Source: G963677325 sp963677325 | Lineage (GTDB): Bacteria > Bacteroidota > Bacteroidia > Bacteroidales > Prolixibacteraceae | DNA: 64,000 nt | Assembly: GCA_963677325.2 (NCBI GenBank) | Contig: CAXXGM010000008.1 | Location: 1-64,000 of the forward strand | Direction: 5' to 3' | In this document: piece by piece, positions 18,555 through 28,025 of the stretch | How the letters are laid out: each line of letters begins with the position of its first letter | Numbering within the stretch: position 1 is the stretch's first letter | The notes under the pieces: generated by a model | Seen by the model: the letters and a program-made list of their open reading frames with translations, nothing else | What the model was told of the DNA's origin: nothing | Databases searched by the model: none | Made by a program: the position numbers and the translations under genes

Positions 18555-21500
18555 ATGAAAAAAAAGCGATGGATTCCCATCCGCGACCGCGGTTGGAAAA
18601 AAATCTTCTTAATTATGAGGATTACAATCTTGTTCATTCTTGCCGGATTGCTGCACGTATCCGCAAGTGTTTATTCACAGCAAACTAAACTACAGGTTAC
18701 TGCGGAGAATAAAAGTATTTTGGAGGTTCTAAAGATGATTGAAGAACAGAGCGATTTCCATTTTTTGTATCGATCTGACAATCTTAAGGGAATCTCAGTG
18801 GGTGAGATCAATGTAAAAGATGCCAAAATTGAGGAAGTTTTGGACCAAATTTTGATTCCCAATGGGCTTACTTACGAAATTGATGATCGAACCATTGTAA
18901 TAAAGAAATCCCAGGAGGAGCAAAAACAGAATTTCCAAAAACAGTCCCCCCAAAAAGCCGTGTCCGGAAAAGTGAAAGATGGAAAGGGAGAATCGCTGCC
19001 AGGCGCTTCGGTGATTATAAAAGGAACTGCAAGAGGTGCAATTACTGACACTAACGGCAATTTTTCCTTTTCAAATATTCCTGAAAATGCCATCTTACAA
19101 ATTTCCTTTACAGGAATGAAAATAAAGGAGGTAGCGGTTGGCGTCCAGACAAATATTGATGTAACACTTGTCGAAGAGAGTTATAGTCTTAATGAAGTTG
19201 TTGCCGTGGGATATGGCACACAAAAGAAAAGAGATGTTTCTACAGCAATTTCTTCGGTTTCTTCGGAAAGAATCAAAGATATGCCTGTTGCAAACTTTGA
19301 ACAGGCTATTACGGGTCAAATGGCAGGGGTTAGGGTTTTAAATTCCAATAATGCTCCCGGTGGTGGATCCGTCATTAGAATTCGTGGGGTAAATTCGATT
19401 AATGCATCTACCGATCCTCTGATTGTCATTGATGGATTTCCTCTTAAAGACGGCTTCAACGGAGACGAAAACCCATTTAACTTAATTAATACAGCCGATA
19501 TTGAATCCGTCGAAGTGTTAAAAGATGCATCATCTAGTGCAATTTATGGCACCCAGGCAGCTAACGGGGTTATTATTATCACAACTAAAAAAGGAAAATT
19601 AGGAAAGCCTACCATAAGCATAAACGCAAGCACCGGTTTAGAACAGATGATAAACCCCATGAAAGCGCTGAACAAGCAAGACTTTTTACAATTCATCGCA
19701 GATGGCCGTTCCGCGGCTTACGTTGTTGAAGATCCGAATTTTGGAACGAATAATCCAAATGCTCCTTTGTGGAAATGGACTGATGACAATGCAACCAGGA
19801 TTTATAACTGGGCTCATTACTCCAGTTATGCAGCGGCCATAGCGGCTGCCGGCTCGCTTTCCAAATATTACCGCTGGGAAACGGTTTCACCTGAAATATT
19901 ATCTCAGCCATATGATAATAACTGGCAGTCTTTAGATACTCAGATTGGAAAAGTTCAGAATTTCCAACTATCAGCAAACGGTGGAACGGATAATTTCAAG
20001 TATATGTTATCCGGCGGTTTTTACAGCCAGGATGGAATTGTGAAAGAAGCCGGTTATAAGCGTTTTTCATTTAGGGCTAATGTGGAGGTGAAAATTAATG
20101 ACTGGTTGAAAACAGGTTTAATGCTTGCTCCAACCTTATCCATTCAAGATCTTGTTTCAGGCACGGGTTCGGCCGCAGATTTTTATAATATGGTTGCTAT
20201 TCCTCCTATTTATCAGGCGTATGATGCTGCTGGAAATCCTGCATATATTGGTCAACAAGCAGATCCGATGCAATGGACGCAATGGACTCTTAACCCTTTT
20301 GGTAATCCACTGTCAAACTCTATGGTAAAGGATAATCGCAGGACTATAAATAACCTCGCTACAATTTTTGCAGAAATTAATCTGACCAGCGACCTTAAAT
20401 TTCGATCGGAATTGCATTCCCAATTTAAAAATTGGGAACGTAACTATTTTCTGCCTTCTAATTTTCCTACGTCAGCTGGTCCAACTTCAAGGTCCCAGGG
20501 ATTGGACAATATCACTTCCCAGCTTTATTGGAACTCCCAGAACTTTTTAACATATAATCACAATTTTGGTAAGCATAATGTTAATGCTGTTGTTGGGTAT
20601 TCCGCTGATGAAACCTCCAGCAGAAACCTCTATCTTAACAAATATGATTATCCTACGAACAGTGTTCAAACATTAAACCAGGCCCTCACAGTATCAAACG
20701 GGGACGCCAAAAGTAATCGCGAAAGTGAGTCAATGCTTGGCAGTTTTGCAAGAGTTCTGTACAATTACGGAGGAAAATATTATCTTACAGGCAGTATCCG
20801 CCGCGATGGTTCTTCAAAATTCGGCGCGAATAACAGATGGGGTATTTTCCCTTCATTTTCAGCAGCATGGAGGGTTTCTGACGAATCATTCTTTGCTCCT
20901 CTCAAAATATATATTTACGATCTGAAGATCCGTGGAGGAATAGGGGCTATTGGTAACGCGGGAATAGGTAATTATGCTGCATTAAGTTCTCTCTCTGCCA
21001 CATCTTATGTATTGGGATCAACTTCAACACTCGCTGCCGGTTACCAGGACTCACGTGTTGCCAACGCGAAGCTTTGCTGGGAGACAGTTACCGACCATGG
21101 CCTTGGTGTCGATGTGGAGTTACTTAAGAGCAGGATATCACTGAGTGTTGACTATTTTTACAAGGTGACCAGTAATATGTTGTTTAGCATGCCATTGCCT
21201 GCCATCACTGGCTTTAGCTCATACATGAAAAACATTGGATCCATGCGCAATCGTGGCTTGGAATACCAGGTAACAACCCGGAATTTTGTAGGTAATTTTA
21301 AATGGACCACTAACTTTAATTTATCATATTACAGAAACAGGGTGTTAAATACAGGCGCAGACAAAAGACCGTTAGTAAGTAATTATTCCTATACAACTGA
21401 AGGTAAACCACTGGCTCTTCTATGGGGCATTGACTACCTTGGCCCGTACAAAGATTGGGAAGATGTTAAAACGAATCCGATTGTGAATCCTGGTGCAACA

Positions 21501-22109
21501 CTTTGGAAACAACGTTCAAATCCGGGAACACCTAAAAATTATGATGTAAATGGAGACGGAGCAATTGATGCCAATGATTATACAGTTATTGGAAACCCTA
21601 ACCCTGATTTCATCTGGGGTATGACCAATACTTTTAATTACAAAGGTTTTGATTTATCAATTGAAATGAATGGAGTCCAGGGCGGCGATGTTTCGATGGT
21701 TGGAATTGAGAACACTTTATTTGGCAGGCCTAACGCCACCGGGAATACCATTTATGAATATTTTGATAATTATTGGACCCCTGGCAGAACTGATGCAAAA
21801 TATGCTGCTCCAAATCGTAAATCATGGGATACAAATTACAGTCAGGGTCAATTGATGTTTAAAGGAACCTATGTTAAAGTCCAGAATATTTCATTCGGAT
21901 ATACCTTGCCCAAAAGCATCTTGCAAAGGTCAACCATTTCCCAGTTACGTCTCTACACCAGTATCCAGAATGCATTGATGATTACCAAATATCCCGGCTA
22001 TAACCCTGAAGCAAATTACGCCGGTAGTTCTTCTTATTCTCAGGCTGTTGATGTTGGGTCATACCCACTTACGAGGATCATCTCTTTTGGGATAAATGTT
22101 ACTTTATGA
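18555..22109 (+). CDS. SusC/RagA-family TonB-dependent transporter with STN domain (PUL 1)
   Basis: About 1184 residues. The ATG at 18555 is chosen because the signal sequence (IFLIMRITILFILAGLL) follows it; earlier codons are not protein-like. Order: signal; STN domain about 45-115 (LEVLKMIEEQSDFHFLYRS), for signalling to FecR; carboxypeptidase-regulatory-like domain about 135-210 (SGKVKDGKGESLPGASV); TonB plug with VVAVGYGTQKKRDV and the family signature NGVIIITTKKG; then a 22-strand barrel to the C-terminus. It imports oligosaccharides together with the adjacent SusD lipoprotein. Confidence 0.95.
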   Translation: MKKKRWIPIRDRGWKKIFLIMRITILFILAGLLHVSASVYSQQTKLQVTAENKSILEVLKMIEEQSDFHFLYRSDNLKGISVGEINVKDAKIEEVLDQILIPNGLTYEIDDRTIVIKKSQEEQKQNFQKQSPQKAVSGKVKDGKGESLPGASVIIKGTARGAITDTNGNFSFSNIPENAILQISFTGMKIKEVAVGVQTNIDVTLVEESYSLNEVVAVGYGTQKKRDVSTAISSVSSERIKDMPVANFEQAITGQMAGVRVLNSNNAPGGGSVIRIRGVNSINASTDPLIVIDGFPLKDGFNGDENPFNLINTADIESVEVLKDASSSAIYGTQAANGVIIITTKKGKLGKPTISINASTGLEQMINPMKALNKQDFLQFIADGRSAAYVVEDPNFGTNNPNAPLWKWTDDNATRIYNWAHYSSYAAAIAAAGSLSKYYRWETVSPEILSQPYDNNWQSLDTQIGKVQNFQLSANGGTDNFKYMLSGGFYSQDGIVKEAGYKRFSFRANVEVKINDWLKTGLMLAPTLSIQDLVSGTGSAADFYNMVAIPPIYQAYDAAGNPAYIGQQADPMQWTQWTLNPFGNPLSNSMVKDNRRTINNLATIFAEINLTSDLKFRSELHSQFKNWERNYFLPSNFPTSAGPTSRSQGLDNITSQLYWNSQNFLTYNHNFGKHNVNAVVGYSADETSSRNLYLNKYDYPTNSVQTLNQALTVSNGDAKSNRESESMLGSFARVLYNYGGKYYLTGSIRRDGSSKFGANNRWGIFPSFSAAWRVSDESFFAPLKIYIYDLKIRGGIGAIGNAGIGNYAALSSLSATSYVLGSTSTLAAGYQDSRVANAKLCWETVTDHGLGVDVELLKSRISLSVDYFYKVTSNMLFSMPLPAITGFSSYMKNIGSMRNRGLEYQVTTRNFVGNFKWTTNFNLSYYRNRVLNTGADKRPLVSNYSYTTEGKPLALLWGIDYLGPYKDWEDVKTNPIVNPGATLWKQRSNPGTPKNYDVNGDGAIDANDYTVIGNPNPDFIWGMTNTFNYKGFDLSIEMNGVQGGDVSMVGIENTLFGRPNATGNTIYEYFDNYWTPGRTDAKYAAPNRKSWDTNYSQGQLMFKGTYVKVQNISFGYTLPKSILQRSTISQLRLYTSIQNALMITKYPGYNPEANYAGSSSYSQAVDVGSYPLTRIISFGINVTL

Positions 22110-22131
22110 ACGTGAAAATATAATTGCCAAT

Positions 22132-23599
22132 ATGAAAAAGATATTTTTAATCATAGCAATAACCACAATGTTATTTGGTTGTTCGGAATCATTTCTTGAT
22201 AAACAACCTGAGGATACTCTGTCTCCGGGAGTTTTCTTTAAAACTCCTGATGATATTAAAACAGGTGTAGTGGCGGTGTATAAGACATTACAAACTATTT
22301 TTGCCGTTAATGGTCTGCCCTATATTCTTGAACAGGAGTCAGATGATGGTACAACGAGTTACAATTCTTCCAATTGGAACAGCTTCACCAAAGACAATTC
22401 GTTTTCCGATGCAGCTGATTGGACTTCTTTCTATAAAATGATTGTTAATGCAAACAATATCATTGATATCATTGATAATTTTACTCCCTCAAGTGATGCG
22501 GACGCAGTTGTTGTTAAAGCTTACAGAGGCGAAGCAAGTTTCCTGCGCGCGCTCGCTTATTTCTATCTTGTCAGGCTTTACGGTGATGTACCCATGGTAG
22601 TCAAACATCTTGACGACCCCAATGCTGCTTTTGGTATAGGCCGTACCCCTGTTAATGATATTTATACCAAAGTTATCATACCGGATCTTCAATATGCTGC
22701 TGATAATTGTTATAAAAAAGGCGATGCGGCTATAGCCAGCGAAGGAGCCAGGGCTACAAAAGGGGCAGCACTGACTATCCTGGGGAAAGTTTATCTCACC
22801 ATGAAAGATGATACAAATGCAGCCGCTGCATTGAAAAGACTTATTGTTGATAAAGAGGCGGGTACATACGCTTTGCTTGCAGATTATTCGAAAATATGGC
22901 TTCCCTCCAATAAATTTAATTCCGAATCAATTTTTGAGGTTAATTATAACGTTGCCTCAGGTTCTCCCAGCTATTATTTCAGGAATATAAACTATGCATT
23001 GGCTGTAAATGGGTTACAAAATGAGTACCCCCGGTGGATTAAATCAAGGTGAAAAAAACCTTATGGACGAATTTGTTTCATACAAGGAATGGACCAGGTA
23101 CAAAGCAACTGTTGATTCGAGCTTCACTGTTTCAAATGGACTGATTTGCCCCACCCCTTTGAAATTAATGCCCCCTCTCAACGGGATTGCTGCGTACGAC
23201 AAAGTCGGCACCGATTACAATTACATGATTACCAGGTATGCCGATGCCCTTCTGATGTACGCCGAAGCGCTGATGACCACAGATCCGAATGCGGCAGTAA
23301 CTTATGTCAACATGGTTAGGGCAAGAGCCAATATGGCTCCGATTACTGTTGCTGATCTGAATATTTACCGGATCCTTCACGAACGACGTATGGAGTTGGC
23401 TTTTGAAGGTCATCGTTATTTGGATCTTGTAAGAACAGGTAAGGCGATTGAAATAATCTCAGCTTCCCTGATGAGTACTGTTGAATATGAAGGAAGGAGG
23501 TGGAGAACCACCCTAATTCCTGAATATCAGTTAATACTGCCTGTACCAGTAAGCGAGATACAAATCGACCATACGTTAACACAAAACCCTGGTTATTAA
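22132..23599 (+). CDS. SusD/RagB-family glycan-binding lipoprotein, frameshifted
   Basis: Surface lipoprotein partner of the SusC protein. The signal ends in MLFGCSE, so Cys17 is lipidated. Typical SusD text follows: FLDKQPEDTLSPGVFF, then RGEASFLRALAYFYLVRLYGD and the TPR helices. The first frame ends at 23052 with nonsense after NEYPR. The next frame continues GGLNQGEKNLMDEF and ends with RRMELAFEGHRYLDLVRTG and NPGY, the normal SusD terminus. Removing one C from the run of five at about 23028 joins the halves perfectly (NEYPGGLNQGE). The combined length of about 489 residues is normal. The break is either a sequencing slip or a real lesion. The gene starts 22 bp after the SusC stop. Confidence 0.9.
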
Positions 23600-23622
23600 T
23601 AATTATATTAATTCGAATAAAT

Positions 23623-24123
23623 ATGAAAAAGATACTTTTTATATCGATTATTCTGGCCTTGACGGTTCCAATATTCTTTACATCGTGTTTAAAGGAGGAT
23701 AATACAAAAGCTCCTGTTGTGACCGATATCAAGATGTTTATGACTGATCAACTTGGTAAAGACTCTCTTATCACTGAAATTTTCAAAGGGAAAAAGATAA
23801 AAATTGTTGTCTATACCAATGCCGATTTGGTTGCAATATGGCCGAGCGCTATCAGAACTATTATGAAAAAGAAGAACAGTACGGCTGATTCCATTGATAT
23901 GTTCAACCATCCTGTACTTGTGGTAAGCGATTACTATAGTGATTATGGCCTGGTCAAGGCCAAAGGGTTATCTACAACCCAATTGGAAGGGGGATGGTAT
24001 GCTTATTATACTTACCCGGCTACCGGATCATTTGACCTCACTATTGTTGCCACAAATCATGGCTACGATGGACCCGATTTAAAAAGGATCATTAAAGATA
24101 ATGGAGCTGTGGTAGTCAAGTAG
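23623..24123 (+). CDS. Small surface lipoprotein in the SusE position, unknown family
   Basis: 166 residues; lipoprotein signal ending in FFTSCLKED, with Cys22 lipidated and acidic residues after it that fit surface export. The remainder looks like a single immunoglobulin/PKD-like beta domain (WYAYYTYPATGSFDLTIVATN). It begins 23 bp after the SusD gene and is followed by a terminator-like hairpin, so it closes the SusCD operon. In other PULs this slot holds SusE/F-like glycan-binding proteins, but this one is much shorter. I cannot name the family. Confidence 0.65.
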   Translation: MKKILFISIILALTVPIFFTSCLKEDNTKAPVVTDIKMFMTDQLGKDSLITEIFKGKKIKIVVYTNADLVAIWPSAIRTIMKKKNSTADSIDMFNHPVLVVSDYYSDYGLVKAKGLSTTQLEGGWYAYYTYPATGSFDLTIVATNHGYDGPDLKRIIKDNGAVVVK

Positions 24124-24153
24124 CTTTTCTGTATAAGCTGTTATAAATCAGAG

Positions 24154-24248
24154 TGTGTAATAAAGCAAGATTTGCATTAGTAAGTTTAAAAATTCAAGAC
24201 AAATTTTAAACTATCCAAAGTGTGAAGATGCTCTATTACACATTTTTT
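24154..24248 (+). terminator. Terminator-like hairpin closing the PUL 1 SusCD operon
   Basis: TGTGTAATA (24154-24162) pairs with TATTACACA (24234-24242) around an inner stem GTTTAAAA/TTTTAAAC, and is followed by a run of seven T residues. The rest of the 556-bp spacer (24124-24679) has no gene. Confidence 0.5.
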
Positions 24249-24262
24249 TATTTAATATAAAT

Positions 24263-24277
24263 TGAGTTCGATCTAAG
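24263..24277. repeat. Solitary end of repeat type R4
   Basis: TGAGTTCGATCTAAG here matches the terminal inverted repeat of the element at 16972-17209. No matching partner end is visible nearby, so this may be a truncated copy or an insertion footprint. Confidence 0.4.
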
Positions 24278-24650
24278 CGAAATAGGTTCTCCTGGCGGAG
24301 TAACGCCGACCTGAGGTTCGGCAGTGCCATCAACACTGGATTAAAAATAATAACTGTGAATTAGTCCTTTAATATTTGCTGCATTAAGATAATCCTTAAT
24401 GTGGATTATAGGAATTGTAAATGATATTAACTGCCGGATTAAATAGCCTGTATGTAAAAAATGGATAACAATTTTTCGTACGAGTTATTTTGATCTTTGG
24501 TTGAGAGAGCGAATCCAGTGTAAAGAAAACTTTCCAGTTCATTACAGAAAGTAAAATTGTGAGAATATAAAATAATCATTCCATGAAGTAAGGGTCACAT
24601 TGTCCTGATTAGAAAGAAGAACTGAATTAAGATAATTTGCATAAAAGATT

Positions 24651-24658
24651 TATCTTTG
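24651..24658 (+). promoter_or_regulatory. Bacteroidota -7 box upstream of the GH109 gene
   Basis: TATCTTTG matches the TAnnTTTG -7 consensus of the Bacteroidota primary sigma factor and lies 22 bp before the ATG. No clear TTTG box is seen at the ideal -33 distance. Confidence 0.5.
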
Positions 24659-24679
24659 CGCATCCTAAACAAAAAACAA

Positions 24680-26089
24680 ATGAAAAGTAATAGAAGGGAT
24701 TTCTTTAAGATCGGGGGTCTGGCGGCTATTGGTCTTGCTGGCACAAACATTTTACCGAAAAGTGCAATTGGAACTGAGAAAAAAAATGTTTCTAATCCTG
24801 GGAAAATCCAGAAGTTTAACATGTGCGGATATGCTGCACCTAAGCTGGATGTTGTCCGGGTTGGTTTTATCGGCCTTGGAAACAGGGGTCCGGGACATCT
24901 GTCGAATGTAAGCCTTCTTGAAGGAGTTGAAATAAAAGCGTTGTGTGATGTAGTTCCTGAAAAAGTTGAAAAAGCAAAAAAGAGAATAGCCAAATCCGGG
25001 TTCAATCCTGATGTCTATACCGGGGATTCACAGGCATGGAAAAAACTATGTGAGAGAGAAGATCTGGACCTGATTTTTATTGCCACCCCGTGGGATATGC
25101 ATACCCCTATGGCCGTTTATGCAATGGAACACGGTAAACACGTGTGTATTGAAGTGCCAGCTGCCAAAACGATTGAAGAATGCTGGCAATTAGTCGAAAC
25201 GTCGGAGAAAACCCGCAAGCATTGCATGATGCTTGAGAATTGCTGCTATGATTTCTTTGAACTGCTTACTCTTAATATGGCCAGACAGGGTTTCTTCGGG
25301 GAAGTTGTGCATGGTGACTGCGCTTATATCCACGACCTTCTTGACAGTAATTTCAATAAAACAGGCTACTGGGATATGTGGCGCCTAAGGGAAAATGCCA
25401 ACAGAAGAGGTAATCTTTATCCTACACATGGTTTAGGTCCGATTTGCCAGATAATGGATGTAAACCGGGGTGATAAAATGGACTTTCTTGTATCTGTAAT
25501 GAGCAATGATTTCATGATGAACAAAAAAGCGAAAGAACTGGCCGCGACGGATGGATTTTATAAAGAGTTTGTGGACAAACCATACCGGGGGAATATGACC
25601 ACTACTACTATCAAGACCAACAAGGGACGTACCATTATGGTTCAGCATGACGTGACCTCACCGAATCCCTATTCAAGAATGCATAAGATCAGCGGAACGA
25701 AGGGATCAGCCATAAAATACCCCGAACCCCCTAAGATTTCAAATGGAGACAAATGGTTTACACCGGAAGAATTTAAAGCCTTAGAAGAAAAATACGCACC
25801 AGCTATTGTGAAAAAGGTTGGTGAACTGGCCAAGCAGGTTGGTGGTCATGGCGGAATGGACTTCCTGATGGATTGGAGATTAATTGATTGTCTCCGTAAT
25901 GGTCTCCCGCTGGACCAAGACTGTTATGATGCAGCCCTTTGGAGCTCTATTGCACCTTTAAGCGAAAAATCGGTTGCCAATCGTTCAAGTTCTGTCGATG
26001 TTCCGGATTTCACCTCAGGTTCGTGGAAAACAAACACGCCTGTCGATGTATTACTGGAGAAAGGCGGAAATACAAAGGTGAAAAGATAG
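24680..26089 (+). CDS. GH109-type glycosidase (Gfo/Idh/MocA fold), probable alpha-N-acetylgalactosaminidase
   Basis: 469 residues. The N-terminus NRRDFFKIGGLAAIGLAG is a Tat-type signal, fitting a folded cofactor enzyme exported to the periplasm. The NAD-binding loop GFIGLGNRG (62-70) is followed by FIATPWDMHTPMA and KHVCIEVPAAKTIEE. The C-terminal GGHGGMDFLMDWRLIDCL and the following YDAALWSSIAPLSE are typical of GH109. This family hydrolyses alpha-GalNAc linkages by an NAD-assisted oxidation/elimination mechanism. The start at 24680 is supported by a -7 box 22 bp upstream. It is the first of five Gfo/Idh-fold genes in the window. Specificity is inferred from family resemblance. Confidence 0.85.
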   Translation: MKSNRRDFFKIGGLAAIGLAGTNILPKSAIGTEKKNVSNPGKIQKFNMCGYAAPKLDVVRVGFIGLGNRGPGHLSNVSLLEGVEIKALCDVVPEKVEKAKKRIAKSGFNPDVYTGDSQAWKKLCEREDLDLIFIATPWDMHTPMAVYAMEHGKHVCIEVPAAKTIEECWQLVETSEKTRKHCMMLENCCYDFFELLTLNMARQGFFGEVVHGDCAYIHDLLDSNFNKTGYWDMWRLRENANRRGNLYPTHGLGPICQIMDVNRGDKMDFLVSVMSNDFMMNKKAKELAATDGFYKEFVDKPYRGNMTTTTIKTNKGRTIMVQHDVTSPNPYSRMHKISGTKGSAIKYPEPPKISNGDKWFTPEEFKALEEKYAPAIVKKVGELAKQVGGHGGMDFLMDWRLIDCLRNGLPLDQDCYDAALWSSIAPLSEKSVANRSSSVDVPDFTSGSWKTNTPVDVLLEKGGNTKVKR

Positions 26090-26250
26090 TATCAGCTGAG
26101 ATTTTAATTATTTACGGATTAATGTATCAGATACCCTGGAATGATTTATTCATTCCAGGGTATGAACTATTACTGAAAATAGTGGCGAGAAAAATGTTTG
26201 GTTATCATTGATAGTGCTAAACATTTGAACAACTAATAATTTTCCTTTTA

Positions 26251-26455
26251 GAGGCAATCCGGGAAGCATTGAATATCAAGCAAAATACTCCGGATCTGCC
26301 CCCACAGGAGTACGTATAAGGAGGTATTAGAAATTAGCAGCCTTGCAAACCCTTTATACAGAAAGACCTTGAATAAAGCTATCCCTTTTGGAACCGATTG
26401 ATCTTTAGCCATAAAGATTTATAAGAATGAGGAATCGAAAAGATTGGAAGTGTAA
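26251..26455 (+). pseudogene. Eroded coding remnant of unknown family
   Basis: Reading across two frame changes gives EAIREALNIKQNTPDLPPQE, then EVLEISSLANPLYRKTLNKA (continuing IPFGTD), then SLAIKIYKNEESKRLEV and a stop. The pieces have protein-like composition and chain together in order, which suggests the 3' end of a lost gene. I do not recognise the family. Confidence 0.35.
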
Positions 26456-26590
26456 TCAAAAATTTAATAGATAAAATTTTAAAGGCTTCAGCCTATCTGC
26501 CTGTCTTGCATGAACTTCAGAAGAATCAGGAATGACGAACTTTCTAAAAAAATAAGATCTGAAAAATTTTAACAGAGGTTTATCATATCA

Positions 26591-26636
26591 GATAGAGAGG
26601 AAAGTAGGGAGTAGGAAAGTGGGGAAATAATATGTT
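26591..26636. repeat. Short AGTAGGGAGTAG-type repeat, inverted relative to 47693-47744
   Basis: About 45 bp, containing AAAGTAGGGAGTAGGAAAGT and GGGAAATAATATGTT, is the near reverse complement of 47693-47744. It is non-coding in both places. Confidence 0.5.
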
Positions 26637-26960
26637 AATATTTGGGTAATTATTTAAATACGGTCAGTGTAAAGATACAGGTCCTACGCTTCTACAAAGA
26701 TAATCAACACTGATGCAATGATTTTGTGCCTTCCCCTTTTAATCAGGAAGTTCCTGGAACCCGCGGTTAATTTCAGCCGGAATGCATTGTTAATCAGTCA
26801 AAAATAATGAAGATAAAAAAATAGAAAGTATTCCAAAGGGGTAAACGGAGCAAAAACACGTTGAGGCCGGATGGATTCATTTTAAACCTAGGCTAAAATA
26901 AGAATGTTTAAAAGAAAATTTAATGTTACATTTAAACCCAATTTTTAATAATTAAAACTT

Positions 26961-27986
26961 ATGGATAACAGATTTAACCGTAGGAAGTTTATTTGCACTT
27001 CAGCAATGGCAGGTGCAGGATTGACATTTGCCAGTCAGTCGTTTTCAGCTAATGCGAATGACGAGATGACAGGAAAGCGGGTGGGTATCATTGGATTAGA
27101 CACTTCTCATTGTATTGCCTATACTAAGGCATTAAATAATCCGAATGCTGGTCCCGAATTTTCCGGGTATAAAGTAGTAGCCGCTTTTCCAACGGCTGGG
27201 AGCAGTGATGTTCCATCCAGTATCGACCGACTTGCCGGGTTTACAGAACAGGTGAAGCAGCAGGGAGTTGAAATCGTAAACTCAATCGAAGAACTGCTGA
27301 AAAAGGTTGACGTGGTCCTTCTGGAAACAGTAGACGGGCGAAAACATTTAGAACAGGCTTTACCTGTAATAAAGGCTGGGAAGCGGATGTTTATCGATAA
27401 GCCTATTGCAGCTTCATTAAAAGATGCCCTAATTATATTTGATGCTGCGAAAAAGTATAATGTACCGGTCTTTTCCTCTTCCTCACTCCGGTATATGGGA
27501 ACTGCCCAGGAGGTAGCGCAAGGTAAGATAGGAAAGGTGCTTGGCGCAGATACTTTTAGCCCCGCAGAATTACATAAGTCAAATCCGGGTTTTTTCTGGT
27601 ATGGAATACACGGGGTTGAAATTTTATTTACTGTGATGGGCCCTGGTTGCAAGAGTGTGGTCCAAGTTCATACGGAGGGTACTGACATTGCGGTAGGGAC
27701 CTGGGAAGATGGACGCGTAGGTACATTCCGCGGAACACGCACCGGAGCACATGACTATGGAGGTACAGTATTCGGAGAAAAAAGCGAATTGTACTTAGGT
27801 ACTTTTGGCGGTTATGACACGTTACTGGTGAAAATTATAGAATTTTTCAACACCGGAAAAGTTCCGGTAACTCCTTCGGAAACAATAGAGATGTGTGCAT
27901 TTATGGAAGCTGCCGAAGAAAGCAAACGTAAAGGAGGCGCACCGGTAGAGTTGAAAGCAATGATGCAAAGAGCAAAAAAGGGGTAG
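26961..27986 (+). CDS. Gfo/Idh/MocA family oxidoreductase with Tat-like signal
   Basis: 341 residues. RRKFICTSAMAGAGLTFAS near the start is a twin-arginine signal. The Rossmann loop is VGIIGLDTSHCIAY; RMFIDKPIAASLKDA holds the Lys-Pro pair conserved in Gfo/Idh/MocA. It is shorter than the GH109 protein and lacks its C-terminal motifs, so it is a different subfamily. It starts a same-strand run with nagA (39 bp gap), nagB and another Gfo/Idh gene. It may oxidise or reduce a sugar released by the PUL, but the substrate is unknown. Confidence 0.82.
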   Translation: MDNRFNRRKFICTSAMAGAGLTFASQSFSANANDEMTGKRVGIIGLDTSHCIAYTKALNNPNAGPEFSGYKVVAAFPTAGSSDVPSSIDRLAGFTEQVKQQGVEIVNSIEELLKKVDVVLLETVDGRKHLEQALPVIKAGKRMFIDKPIAASLKDALIIFDAAKKYNVPVFSSSSLRYMGTAQEVAQGKIGKVLGADTFSPAELHKSNPGFFWYGIHGVEILFTVMGPGCKSVVQVHTEGTDIAVGTWEDGRVGTFRGTRTGAHDYGGTVFGEKSELYLGTFGGYDTLLVKIIEFFNTGKVPVTPSETIEMCAFMEAAEESKRKGGAPVELKAMMQRAKKG

Positions 27987-28025
27987 TTCGAAGTATACAG
28001 TCATTGACCAATTAAACGTAGCCAT

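Larger units (their letters stand above)
26090..26960. other. Gene-poor 0.87-kb spacer with decayed coding traces
   Basis: No intact gene. A broken coding stretch occupies 26251-26455 and a short repeat 26591-26636. The last 60 bp are AT-rich and presumably hold the promoter of the next oxidoreductase gene. Confidence 0.4.
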
